Assembly: GCA_036794395.1 (NCBI GenBank)
Contig: DAIRGS010000300.1
Coordinates: 1-8,503 of the forward strand
Reading direction: 5' to 3'
DNA: 8,503 nt
Origin: DASXMX01 sp036794395
GTDB lineage: Bacteria; Planctomycetota; Phycisphaerae; Tepidisphaerales; Tepidisphaeraceae
The position numbers were made by a program, and so were the translations under genes. Numbering within the stretch: position 1 is the stretch's first letter; every line of letters begins with the position of its first letter. Under the pieces are notes generated by a model, which was given only the letters and a program-made list of their open reading frames with translations, was not told the DNA's origin and ran no database searches. Positions 1 to 6,983 of the stretch are shown in pieces.

Positions 1-43
1 CGGCGCACAGGCGGTGATGAAAGGAAAATGTGTATAACGGTGA

Positions 44-137
44 GGCTGGAAGCCCGTGCGTGGAATTGTTCGACTCCAAATGCTTTGAGTTGCCGGTTCT
101 CCAATTCCGAACAACGCCAGCACGGGCTGGAAGCCCG
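44..137. repeat. Intergenic structured repeat with GGCTGGAAGCCCG ends
   Basis: The 13-mer GGCTGGAAGCCCG occurs at 44-56 and again, in the same orientation, at 125-137. The second copy sits in CGGGCT-GGA-AGCCCG (123-137), a 6-bp inverted repeat with a 3-nt loop. The space between also folds: 51-59 pairs with 120-128 (9 bp), 61-63 with 117-119, and 66-72 with 108-114 (7 bp). The unit lies just past the stop of the leftmost gene, where it could stabilise or end that mRNA, but no U-run follows on either strand, so a classical intrinsic terminator is not supported. I infer a dispersed palindromic element. Confidence 0.6.
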
Positions 138-152
138 AGTCACATTGTGGGC

Positions 153-2666
153 TCATCTATTGTTCGTATCCGCCGCCGTAAACATTGCCCGATGAATCGG
201 CGTCGGATACGGAACATCCGGCCCCTTTACATCCAACCACAGAATCTGATTCAGCTCGTCTTCCGGTGCTCTATCAAATTCCTTGAAGTTCATCCGGCTG
301 GACTGCGCCGCACGCGGCGAACGCGCAGTGTTCTTAGCCAACATATCGATCGTTGGCGTCTTGGCCGTGAAGGCTACCAACTGCGTCTCCTTGGCGAAGC
401 AGTTGAACATAGGCGTAGCGCCCGCGTCGTACTGCGTGAGCGGCGGCAGCCCCAGGATCAGCTCCATCGTGCGGATCATGCTTGCCGTGGTGTAGAGCGT
501 GGAGTCCACCTCCCCGCGTTTGCACCAGGGGCTGATGACCAGGCCGGCGGTACGGTGGGCATCCACATGATCGGGGCCGTTCTGCGCATCGTCTTCAATG
601 ATGAAGATCGCCATTTCCTTCCAGAACTTGCTGTTCGACGCGGCTTCAACCACGCGCGCCACCGCGAGGTCATTACTCGCGACACAGGCCCGCGGAGTAT
701 GTGCGCCGGGCGTGGTTCCCTGCGTGTGGTTCTCTCCAAGCGACATGATGGTGAACCGCGGGAGTTCCTGCTCGCCGCGCTCGGCAGCCTTCAGATCGTC
801 AATCCAGAACTTCACACGATCCATATCGCGAATCCCCCACCCGGCCACCCACTTGCCGCGGGAAAGGTTGGGCACCTTCGCGGCGCCTTCGCCGTAGTTG
901 CGATAAGACACGCCGTGCCGCTGGCAAAGGTCCCAGAGATAGCCGGCTGTCGGCACGTCCATCTCGGCGTTACCCGGAAGCACGCCATGCTTGGAATAAG
1001 AGAGAATCCACGACCGCTGTTTGAAGTCGGTCGCAATCGCGGCGTCGCACCAGCTATGGCCGTCGACGCTCACTTCACCGTTGCAGTAAAGGTTGTCCAG
1101 CAAAACATATTGCCGGGCCAGCTCGTGCTGGTTGGGTGTAACCGCTTCGCCATACATCGTAATGGCAGCATCGCCATTGCCGATATGCTCGCCCTTGGCG
1201 TTCTTCATGTCGCCGAACACCTGATCGTAGGTGCGGTTCTCTTTGATGATGTAGAGCACGTGCTTAATCGGGCAGCTTTGCGCGCCGACCTGGGAGGGAA
1301 TAATCGAATCATTCGTCGCGCTGGCATGCCGGAAAGAATCAGGTGTGTAAGGAGAATTCTTCCGAACCTGCTTCGTGTACGCGACGATCTGCTCCGTATC
1401 CGGCCGGCCAATAAACGACACGTACCCTTCCATGGTCGAAGCAATGTGGCGGTAGGGCGTCCGGCCATTGGCTTGCGCCGGCTGGGTGGTCGAAACATTC
1501 GATACTGAACGCAGCCCCTTGCCATTGCCGACCAACAGCGTCTGGCCATCCGCGCTCACTGCAAGCGAGCACGGATACCAGCCGACGGGGATGAATCCGT
1601 TCACCATCGAAACACTTTGCCCGCGCTGGGGTCCATCCAGCGCCCGGCCTGAGATGTCCACCACCATCACGCAATTGTTGTCGGCATTGGCGACAAACAG
1701 CGTCTGGCCGTCCGGCGTCACCGCCACCGCATCCGGCGTGCTGCCTTCGGGCGACTGCGGATAAAGCGATGTCGAAATGATCTCGCGCGTTCCTTCGGGC
1801 AGGCGCTTGCTGCTGTCGGCCACTTCAGGCGCAGCCTCCAGCGAACGGGTCTGGATAACGTGAACCGTATTGTCCCCGCTGCATGCGACGAATAGGCGGC
1901 CATCCTTGGAAAGCGTCATGTCATTCGGGCGGACGCCGACGGCGATGTCGCGGACGCGTTTGTTGGTCTTGGTATCAACCACCGTCACCGATCGGCTGCC
2001 CCAGTTACTCACATATAGGTGCCGCTTATCCGCGCCCAGTGCGCACGCGTACGGGTGTTCACCAACCGGAATTTTATTCTCGACCTCCAGCGTCTTGGGA
2101 TCGAGCGCCCAGATTTCGTCATTCCCTTCGTTGCAGACAAACACCCGGCCAGTATCCGGCTGAATGTACATCCCCGCCAGAAACGTATTGGCCACCTTCG
2201 CTTCGGGCTTAACAGTCCGGGCGAGTGTGGCTTTGCCATCGGCAAACGCGAAGTCGTGGATAATGCCCTTATCTCCACCCGTGACAAGAATATGTGCCCC
2301 GTCCGGCGTAAGCCCAAGTCCATTAAACGCCGACTGGATCGGAAGAAACTGCGTTACCTTTCGCGTCTCAACATCCAGAAGCGTCAACCCTTCTTTGGAA
2401 TACCCGCCGCTAACCGTGATCAGCGTTTTGCCATCCTTCGACAGCAGCATCTTCAGCGGCATGTCCGAAATTTTCGCGTGGTCCCCGGCGGGGGTAACGC
2501 CCCATCCGTTGAACAGCAGCGTGTCGCTCGGCGCCAGATGGGGCCGGCTTCTCAGATCCGCCGAGTTGACATCCTCACCCGCCGCCCGCGTCGGCAGCGA
2601 TTGCGCCGTCACAAACCCCGGAAACAAAAAAAGAGCGGCCCCAAGCACGAGTCTGGCAGTTGGCAT
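153..2666 (-). CDS. Exported YVTN beta-propeller / phosphoesterase fusion protein
   Basis: This 837-residue protein is predicted to be exported. It starts with a signal peptide (basic R5, hydrophobic core about 6-19, likely cleavage after VTA at residue 21). Residues about 45-400 are YVTN/YncE-like propeller repeats, seen as recurring 'LYVSNWGSRSVTVVDTKT' and 'LFVACSGDNTVHVI' blades with GVRPNDM-type turns. From about residue 465 a phosphoesterase domain of the alkaline-phosphatase-like superfamily begins: ENRTYD at 476-481, VDGH at 534-537, and a metal-ligand cluster EDD at 691-693 followed by H700 and H704. The layout matches proteins annotated as bifunctional YncE/alkaline phosphatase family; the substrate (phosphomonoester, phospholipid or other) cannot be read from sequence. 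The ATG at 2666 is supported by AAAGGA six bases upstream and by the signal peptide directly after it. The gene looks intact and is divergent from the zinc-ribbon gene. Confidence 0.92.
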   Translation of the reverse strand: MPTARLVLGAALFLFPGFVTAQSLPTRAAGEDVNSADLRSRPHLAPSDTLLFNGWGVTPAGDHAKISDMPLKMLLSKDGKTLITVSGGYSKEGLTLLDVETRKVTQFLPIQSAFNGLGLTPDGAHILVTGGDKGIIHDFAFADGKATLARTVKPEAKVANTFLAGMYIQPDTGRVFVCNEGNDEIWALDPKTLEVENKIPVGEHPYACALGADKRHLYVSNWGSRSVTVVDTKTNKRVRDIAVGVRPNDMTLSKDGRLFVACSGDNTVHVIQTRSLEAAPEVADSSKRLPEGTREIISTSLYPQSPEGSTPDAVAVTPDGQTLFVANADNNCVMVVDISGRALDGPQRGQSVSMVNGFIPVGWYPCSLAVSADGQTLLVGNGKGLRSVSNVSTTQPAQANGRTPYRHIASTMEGYVSFIGRPDTEQIVAYTKQVRKNSPYTPDSFRHASATNDSIIPSQVGAQSCPIKHVLYIIKENRTYDQVFGDMKNAKGEHIGNGDAAITMYGEAVTPNQHELARQYVLLDNLYCNGEVSVDGHSWCDAAIATDFKQRSWILSYSKHGVLPGNAEMDVPTAGYLWDLCQRHGVSYRNYGEGAAKVPNLSRGKWVAGWGIRDMDRVKFWIDDLKAAERGEQELPRFTIMSLGENHTQGTTPGAHTPRACVASNDLAVARVVEAASNSKFWKEMAIFIIEDDAQNGPDHVDAHRTAGLVISPWCKRGEVDSTLYTTASMIRTMELILGLPPLTQYDAGATPMFNCFAKETQLVAFTAKTPTIDMLAKNTARSPRAAQSSRMNFKEFDRAPEDELNQILWLDVKGPDVPYPTPIHRAMFTAADTNNR

Positions 2667-2672
2667 GATGGT

Positions 2673-2678
2673 TCCTTT
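2673..2678 (-). promoter_or_regulatory. Ribosome binding site of the propeller/phosphoesterase gene
   Basis: On the minus strand AAAGGA lies six bases before the ATG at 2666. This well-spaced Shine-Dalgarno sequence fixes the start that gives a complete signal peptide. Confidence 0.7.
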
Positions 2679-2702
2679 GGGGCAAGACGATGCCCGTAAG
2701 CT

Positions 2703-2708
2703 TTTATA
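2703..2708 (-). promoter_or_regulatory. Possible -10 box for the propeller/phosphoesterase gene
   Basis: The minus strand reads TATAAA here, about 37 nt before the ATG, which would give a short leader carrying the AAAGGA site. No convincing -35 hexamer is visible 16-18 nt further upstream, so the call rests on the -10 alone. Confidence 0.3.
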
Positions 2709-2883
2709 CCCATGTCATCTATCGAGGTTGTATTCAGAATTCATTTGCATGCCGGTTGAATCGGTATTGGTTCAGTTCGAAACCGTCTACCGGATCAACT
2801 CTTCAATCGTCCACACATGATCGGTAAGACCTGGCGCCACTGCGGGTGTTACGGCGGGCGAAAGTCAAGGTAAGATCGGAGAA

Positions 2884-3483
2884 GTGCGCCTCCGCATGTT
2901 CACCTTCGCGTCTGCCCTATCGCTTCTGCTGTGCGCGGCAGCCGTGGTGCTGTTGATTTGCACTTATCGAAAGGGTTGGAGCAGACAATTGAGTCTCCGA
3001 GGCCGCGACTATGATTTCTTCTCAGGGGGAGGAACCCTTGCCGTCTCCACCCAACCCACGCTTCCCCCCATCGGCCCTGGACTCTCTGGAGCCGGCACCG
3101 CGGGGTATGATTTGCGCCTCGGCCCTGGTTTGTTCTTTGGGGCATATGACATCGCGGTGGCTGCCAATTACCGGCCACGATATCTACTTCCACCGTTGGA
3201 TCAGGCCAAATACTACACGCGATCGCGGTGGGACCCACGATTAGACCTTCGCAATTACGATCGGGTGAAATTTTCCTTCCGGCACGTCATCAACATCTCG
3301 TTTGGGTATCCTCTCGTGGTCACCGGCATCCTTCCGTGCGCTGCGGCGTTACGGCTTTACCGACGACGACGAACCCTATGGCGGCGCTCCCATGAATTGT
3401 GCTCGACGTGCTCCTACGACCTCACCGCTAACATCAGCGGCATCTGCCCGGAGTGCGGCACCGCAGTCAGAGGTTCAAACTGA
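2884..3483 (+). CDS. Small membrane protein with C-terminal zinc ribbon
   Basis: I do not recognise a named family for this 199-residue protein. It has a hydrophobic helix at about 6-27, a soluble region of about 105 residues rich in Gly, Pro and aromatic residues, and a second hydrophobic helix at about 136-156. An arginine-rich stretch (157-168) follows, then a four-cysteine zinc ribbon: C173-x2-C176 and C188-x2-C191, with YDL after the first pair and CPECG in the second. The basic stretch suggests the ribbon is cytoplasmic and the middle region outside the membrane. This ribbon is, from general experience, typical of planctomycete membrane proteins of unknown function. The start is uncertain: GTG at 2884 has GGAG only two bases upstream, while ATG at 2896 would place the same GGAG 14 bases away. 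Either start keeps both helices. Confidence 0.75.
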   Translation: MRLRMFTFASALSLLLCAAAVVLLICTYRKGWSRQLSLRGRDYDFFSGGGTLAVSTQPTLPPIGPGLSGAGTAGYDLRLGPGLFFGAYDIAVAANYRPRYLLPPLDQAKYYTRSRWDPRLDLRNYDRVKFSFRHVINISFGYPLVVTGILPCAAALRLYRRRRTLWRRSHELCSTCSYDLTANISGICPECGTAVRGSN

Positions 3484-3555
3484 ACCCTTACCGCTGAATC
3501 CCATCGAACAAAATTCGCGATCTTCACAAAAAGCAGGACGGCATTGCCCATCGCG

Positions 3556-3561
3556 TATAAT
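3556..3561 (+). promoter_or_regulatory. Perfect -10 box TATAAT just before asnB
   Basis: TATAAT ends eight bases before the asnB ATG (3570). Transcription starting 6-8 nt after a -10 box would begin at or next to the ATG, giving a leaderless or nearly leaderless mRNA. There is no good -35 at 16-18 nt; TTCACA at 3523-3528 resembles a -35 but is 27 nt away. A 6-bp inverted repeat, CGCGAT (3516-3521) and ATCGCG (3550-3555), abuts the box and might be an operator. Confidence 0.4.
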
Positions 3562-3569
3562 CGAAGGAC

Positions 3570-5471
3570 ATGTGCGGATTCGCGGGTGTAGTTGTCTGGG
3601 ACGAGAAGTATCGGGTGTCACGTGAGACCCTTGAGCGAATGTCTGCGCGCATTGCCCACCGTGGGCCGGATGGGGAAGGCATTCATCTGAATCGTGAGAC
3701 TGAGATCAACGCGGCCCGGCCGCAAGTTGGCCTGGTCCATCGCCGTTTGGCCATTCTGGACCTGGACCCCCGGGCCAATCAGCCGTTCACGGATCAGCAG
3801 GGGCGGTGGATCGTTTTCAACGGTGAGATTTACAACTTTCGCGAATTGCGGGCGGAGTTGGAAGAGATCAAGCCGGGATATCAGTGGCGCACGACAGGCG
3901 ATACTGAAGTTCTGCTGGTGGCGTATGACGTTTGGGGCAAAAAATGCCTGGATCGCCTGAACGGAATGTTTGCATTCGCGATTTGGGATGAAGGTAAAGG
4001 CGAGCTTTTTTTGGCACGGGATCGAATGGGGCAGAAGCCCCTGTATTTTGCCGAAGCGCCTGATCGCCGGGCGATTGCGTTCGGCAGTGAAATCGCCGCC
4101 GTTCGCGAAATGGGCTGGACGAATCTCACGATCAACCCGCTTTCGCTGGTCATATATCTGCGGTTCGGATTCCTGGAATCTACATGCTCGATCTTCAACG
4201 AGATCAGCCGTCTCGCGCCAGGGTCATATAAATGGTGTACCGCTTCGGAGCTTGAATGGCGTGGATACTTTTTTGCCAATAAACGAGAGAAACTAGAAAG
4301 CGGAATCAATGAGACTCCGCAAGCAGCCACGCGGCGTCTGGTCACGCAGGCGGTTAGGCGCCAACTCGTGGCCGACGTCCCGGTCGGTTGTTTTCTTTCG
4401 GGTGGGATCGACAGTTCCATCATTGCCGCGGGAATGAAACAGGCCGCGGTCGCGGGACAACCAGTCTTGAGTTTCTCCATCGGTTTCGACGACCCGCGTT
4501 ATGACGAACGTTCGTTTGCCGCGCAGGTCGCAGAACATCTGGGCACGACACACCATTCGTTCGTAGTGAAGCCCGACGCGAGCGCCGATCTGCCGAAGCT
4601 CGCCGCTGCGTTCGGCGAGCCGTTCGGTGACAGTTCCGCCTTGCCCACCCACTATCTGGCGCGGGAAACGCGCCAACACGTCAAGGTAGCGTTGAGCGGC
4701 GATGGAGGTGATGAGCTTTTTGGCGGTTACGACCGCTACCGCGCCATGGCGCTCGCCGAGCGGCTGCGACACATGCCGGGTGTTCTGCTCAAGTCTGCCG
4801 GGTGGTGGCGATCACTACCGGGCACGCATCCCAAATCGCGCCTTACTCGGGCGAAACGATTTCTGGAAAGTCTGTCGCTGCCTGCCCCCGAACGCTACGC
4901 CAGCTTACTGGGGATTTTTCCATGGCCCCTGATGCGAGAACTGATGCCCACTCTTGCAGAGACCGATGGGGCAGGGTGGTACGTCTCAATGGGATTCCTG
5001 AGCGGTCTTCCAGTCGTCGAGGCATCGCTTGCGACGGATCGTCTCACGTATTTGCCCGATGACCTTCTCCGCAAGGTAGACGAAACCTCGATGATGCACG
5101 CCCTGGAAGTCCGCAGCCCCTTCATGGATCACGAACTTGTGCAATTCGCCGCCGGGCTGACCACGGATCAACTTCTAAAGGGCGGTCCCAAGCGCATGCT
5201 GCGCGAAGCTTTCGCTCAAGACCTCCCGGCATGGGTCTTCAAGCGAAAAAAAATGGGTTTCGCCATACCGATCGGCGAATGGTTCAAAAGCGAGCTTCGT
5301 CCCATGCTGCGCGACAACCTCTTCGCGAATGATTCGTTTGCAAGTCAGCATTTTGACATGAAGGTCGTCCACCGATTCGTCGAGGAGCATGAGCAGTCGC
5401 GCATTGATCATTCTCAACGCCTTTACTCGCTGCTGATGCTGGAGCTGTGGTGGAGAACCATGAAAAATTAA
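3570..5471 (+). CDS. asnB: Asparagine synthase (glutamine-hydrolysing), AsnB family
   Basis: This cytoplasmic enzyme hydrolyses glutamine and uses the ammonia with ATP to amidate aspartate. The N-terminal class II glutaminase domain (about 2-210) starts MCGFAG, so Cys2 becomes the N-terminal nucleophile and the start codon is fixed. Further glutaminase residues are R58 (in HRRLAILDL), N84 and E86 (NGEIYNF) and D111 (GDTEV). The synthetase domain carries the ATP pyrophosphatase loop SGGIDSS at 277-283, YDERSFA near 311, SGDGGDE at 376-382 and VRSPFMDHEL from 514. At 633 residues it is of the longer AsnB type, often found beside cell-surface polysaccharide genes, so amidation of another carboxylate cannot be excluded. 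AAGGA is only one base from the ATG, an unusually short spacing that agrees with the suspected leaderless transcript. The stop lies just before a 95-nt hairpin. Confidence 0.95.
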   Translation: MCGFAGVVVWDEKYRVSRETLERMSARIAHRGPDGEGIHLNRETEINAARPQVGLVHRRLAILDLDPRANQPFTDQQGRWIVFNGEIYNFRELRAELEEIKPGYQWRTTGDTEVLLVAYDVWGKKCLDRLNGMFAFAIWDEGKGELFLARDRMGQKPLYFAEAPDRRAIAFGSEIAAVREMGWTNLTINPLSLVIYLRFGFLESTCSIFNEISRLAPGSYKWCTASELEWRGYFFANKREKLESGINETPQAATRRLVTQAVRRQLVADVPVGCFLSGGIDSSIIAAGMKQAAVAGQPVLSFSIGFDDPRYDERSFAAQVAEHLGTTHHSFVVKPDASADLPKLAAAFGEPFGDSSALPTHYLARETRQHVKVALSGDGGDELFGGYDRYRAMALAERLRHMPGVLLKSAGWWRSLPGTHPKSRLTRAKRFLESLSLPAPERYASLLGIFPWPLMRELMPTLAETDGAGWYVSMGFLSGLPVVEASLATDRLTYLPDDLLRKVDETSMMHALEVRSPFMDHELVQFAAGLTTDQLLKGGPKRMLREAFAQDLPAWVFKRKKMGFAIPIGEWFKSELRPMLRDNLFANDSFASQHFDMKVVHRFVEEHEQSRIDHSQRLYSLLMLELWWRTMKN

Positions 5472-5474
5472 ACA

Positions 5475-5569
5475 TCAGCGCCCGTTTCGCCGCGACTCTA
5501 AGAGGAGCGCTTTTTCGTCCCGCCACGGAAAAATCGCTCATCTTCGAGTCGCGGCGAAACGGGCGCTGA
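5475..5569. repeat. Near-perfect 95-nt hairpin between asnB and plsC
   Basis: Positions 5475-5498 and 5546-5569 are perfect reverse complements over 24 bp. Inward, the stem continues as 4 bp (5500-5503 with 5541-5544), 5 bp (5505-5509 with 5535-5539) and 6 bp (5511-5516 with 5528-5533), interrupted only by single mismatches at 5499, 5504 and 5510, leaving a small apical loop. The hairpin starts three bases after the asnB stop codon. It lacks a downstream U-run, so it is not a standard intrinsic terminator. It could be a palindromic mobile element of the MITE/REP type, an RNase III substrate, or an mRNA 3'-end stabiliser; the sequence does not decide. Confidence 0.9.
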
Positions 5570-5637
5570 ATCAAGAGCCGCGCGTCTGATGTTTTCTCCA
5601 CTGGCGGAACAGCGCCCCTTGCTGTATTTCGGTCCAA

Positions 5638-6300
5638 GTGAGTTCCAACGGACAGGCCGAAGTTTTCGAGCAGCGGTGGGGGGTGCGGGTGGCGCAGGCC
5701 GCCAACCGCATTTTTGTGCGCGGATACCACCAAATGGAGGTCTTTTCTCCCAGCCGGCTCCCCCGAAAGGGCCCGGCGATTCTGGTGTGCAATCATGTCA
5801 GCGGGCTGGATCCCATGCTGGTGCAGGCCGGGTGCAGTCGGATGATTGTCTGGATGATGGCCAAGGAGTATTACGATCTCAAATCGCTGAAATGGTTTTA
5901 CGAAGCAATTGACGCGATACCGGTCGCCCGGAGCGGCCGCGACACCGCCGCCACGCGGGCGGCACTGCGTGCACTGGGGAACGGGAGGGTGCTCGGGATC
6001 TTCCCTGAGGGACGGATTGAAACCACCCGCGACCTGCTGCCTTTCCAAACCGGCATGTCCATGATGGCCATCAAAACAGGAGTATCCGTCTACCCGGCAT
6101 ATCTGGATGGAACCCAACGCGGCAAGGAAATGGTGCCTGCAATTGTGGATCCAAACCGCGTCCGGCTTGGCTTCGGACCGCCGCTAAGATTCGATGGGAT
6201 AGGCACTTCCAAGCCAGAGTTGGAGGCCGCCACCGCCCGCATCAAAGATGCCGTTTTATCATTGCGATCCGCGTCCGATGTGGGTACTATCAGGTGTTGA
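5638..6300 (+). CDS. plsC: 1-acyl-sn-glycerol-3-phosphate acyltransferase (PlsC/LPLAT family)
   Basis: This protein of about 220 residues likely transfers an acyl group to lysophosphatidate or a related acceptor at the inner face of the cytoplasmic membrane, as in phospholipid synthesis. The family blocks are clear: NHVSGLD with catalytic H53 and D58 (HxxxxD), an R/G-rich acceptor region around 93-101 (IPVARSGRD), GIFPEGRI at 120-127, and VYPAYLDGT at 151-159. No strong transmembrane helix is visible, as in many short PlsC homologues. The start is a GTG at 5638 without a convincing Shine-Dalgarno sequence, so the true N-terminus could lie slightly downstream; all motifs are kept in any case. 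It runs in the same direction as asnB, 166 nt away, with the long hairpin between. The acceptor could also be an ornithine- or glycolipid precursor. Confidence 0.88.
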   Translation: MSSNGQAEVFEQRWGVRVAQAANRIFVRGYHQMEVFSPSRLPRKGPAILVCNHVSGLDPMLVQAGCSRMIVWMMAKEYYDLKSLKWFYEAIDAIPVARSGRDTAATRAALRALGNGRVLGIFPEGRIETTRDLLPFQTGMSMMAIKTGVSVYPAYLDGTQRGKEMVPAIVDPNRVRLGFGPPLRFDGIGTSKPELEAATARIKDAVLSLRSASDVGTIRC

Positions 6301-6382
6301 AGTTCCGAAAGGAGGAGGGCACGTCAAAAGCGAACTCAGATTTTTTGAAGTTTTGCGAACCCCTCCGCCGATTGATAGGTCT

Positions 6383-6410
6383 GTCAACCTAGATGGAAAT
6401 TAAGGTTGAC
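6383..6410 (+). promoter_or_regulatory. Perfect 8-bp dyad overlapping a -35 box (candidate operator)
   Basis: GTCAACCT (6383-6390) and AGGTTGAC (6403-6410) are perfect inverted repeats with a 12-nt spacer, so corresponding half-site positions are 20 bp apart, about two helical turns. The right half-site contains five of the six bases of the TTGACT -35 hexamer at 6406-6411. This is the geometry expected of a dimeric repressor or activator site; the regulator is unknown. Confidence 0.5.
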
Positions 6411-6433
6411 TGTGCGGAAGATTGCGGTACGAT
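6406..6433 (+). promoter_or_regulatory. Sigma-70-type promoter for a candidate small RNA
   Basis: TTGACT at 6406-6411 matches the TTGACA -35 at five of six positions. TACGAT at 6428-6433 matches TATAAT at four of six, with a 16-nt spacer. Transcription would start near 6440. No protein start with a ribosome binding site follows, but a strong intrinsic terminator does. Confidence 0.5.
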
Positions 6434-6439
6434 AAGTTG

Positions 6440-6523
6440 GGTAACATAGATCGCAACGCGCGTATGGCGCATTTTCTCCCCTCCGGAAGACACCGACCGT
6501 AACAGGCGGTGTCTTCTTTTTTT
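6440..6523 (+). ncRNA. Candidate small non-coding RNA (~84 nt)
   Basis: The candidate is bounded by a sigma-70-like promoter and a strong terminator. It has a possible short 5' hairpin (GCGC 6458-6461 with 6467-6470), then an apparently unpaired pyrimidine-rich segment CTCCCCTCC (6476-6484), then the terminator stem and seven U residues. The exposed CCUCC could pair with Shine-Dalgarno sequences, as seen in some trans-acting small RNAs; that role is inference. It lies between converging plsC and hinT. The alternative is that the terminator simply ends plsC transcription. I recognise no known RNA family. Confidence 0.42.
6486..6523 (+). terminator. Intrinsic (Rho-independent) terminator
   Basis: A perfect 10-bp stem, GAAGACACCG (6486-6495) with CGGTGTCTTC (6507-6516), has an 11-nt loop and is followed directly by seven T residues (6517-6523). 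The T-run is on the plus-strand side, so it ends transcripts coming from plsC or the candidate small RNA and protects hinT from antisense read-through. On the minus strand the run of A precedes the stem, so it would not terminate hinT in the standard way. Confidence 0.88.
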
Positions 6524-6548
6524 CCACCTGCATTTCGTGCACACAATG

Positions 6549-6887
6549 CTATCCGGGTGGCCATGCGAACGGTCGGCCAGCCATGACGTGCAGATGAATG
6601 TGGAAAACGGATTGCCCCGCACCCTCCCCACAATTAAAAACCGTGCGGTAATCCGACTGCCCCAGATCCGCCATCAGCTTCCTGGCGACCAGGAACATAC
6701 CCCCGACCAATTCCGCGTCCCCTGACGTCAGATCATTCAACGTTGCGATCTCTCGCTTGGGGATCACCAGCAGATGCACCGGCGACTGCGGTTTGATGTC
6801 GTGGATGGCGATGTATCGATCATCCTCGAAAGCAATCTTCGCGGGAATCTGCTTCTTGATGATTTTAGTAAAGAGCGTGTCGGGCAT
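6549..6887 (-). CDS. hinT: HIT-family protein, HinT-like purine nucleoside phosphoramidase
   Basis: HinT proteins are small cytoplasmic dimers that hydrolyse AMP-lysine, other nucleoside phosphoramidates and aminoacyl adenylates. This 112-residue protein has the full family layout: the N-terminal TLFTKIIKKQIPAKI segment resembling E. coli HinT, HDIKPQSPVHLLVIPK at about 29-44, N85 before the GEGAGQSV loop, and the signature HIHLHVM at 96-102 with H98 expected to be the nucleophile, followed by AGRP. It ends WPPG, slightly shorter than the roughly 119-residue E. coli protein. The ATG at 6887 gives the expected N-terminus, though no strong Shine-Dalgarno sequence precedes it. It lies downstream of the aldo/keto reductase gene on the same strand, but the 405-nt repeat-filled gap argues against a simple operon. 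Confidence 0.93.
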   Translation of the reverse strand: MPDTLFTKIIKKQIPAKIAFEDDRYIAIHDIKPQSPVHLLVIPKREIATLNDLTSGDAELVGGMFLVARKLMADLGQSDYRTVFNCGEGAGQSVFHIHLHVMAGRPFAWPPG

Positions 6888-6983
6888 ATGAGTGGTTGTG
6901 CTTTGAAGGGCGGCTTATGTCAAACAAATTTCGGGTGGAAATGGCTAACCTCAGAGGCCACAGCGCGGCAGAGCCGCAACCAA

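Noticed and set aside
28..195. Short frame (55 codons) starting ATG after AAGGA at the left edge
   Set aside because: Despite a tidy ribosome-binding-site-like AAGGA, its product is mainly translation of the GGCTGGAAGCCCG repeat (two 'LEAR' segments) and it runs into the antisense of a real gene.
30..1508. Long plus-strand open frame (492 codons) opposite the propeller/phosphoesterase gene
   Set aside because: It mirrors a clearly coding minus-strand gene, has no recognisable domain, is Arg/His-rich as expected of antisense translation, and begins inside a repeat.
2019..2820. Two overlapping plus-strand frames (226 and 218 codons)
   Set aside because: Both are mostly antisense to the N-terminal half of the propeller gene and show no domain or ribosome binding site.
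5475..5569. Intrinsic terminator for asnB
   Set aside because: The stem is far too long and no U-run follows on either strand; the T and A runs are inside the stem.
5284..6117. Minus-strand frame (277 codons) across the 3' end of asnB, the hairpin and plsC
   Set aside because: It overlaps two well-supported genes in antisense and reads through the palindrome; no family features.
6308..6315. Strong Shine-Dalgarno match AAAGGAGG after plsC
   Set aside because: No ATG, GTG or TTG follows at usable distance and no open frame of note begins there; it may be chance or a decayed gene start.
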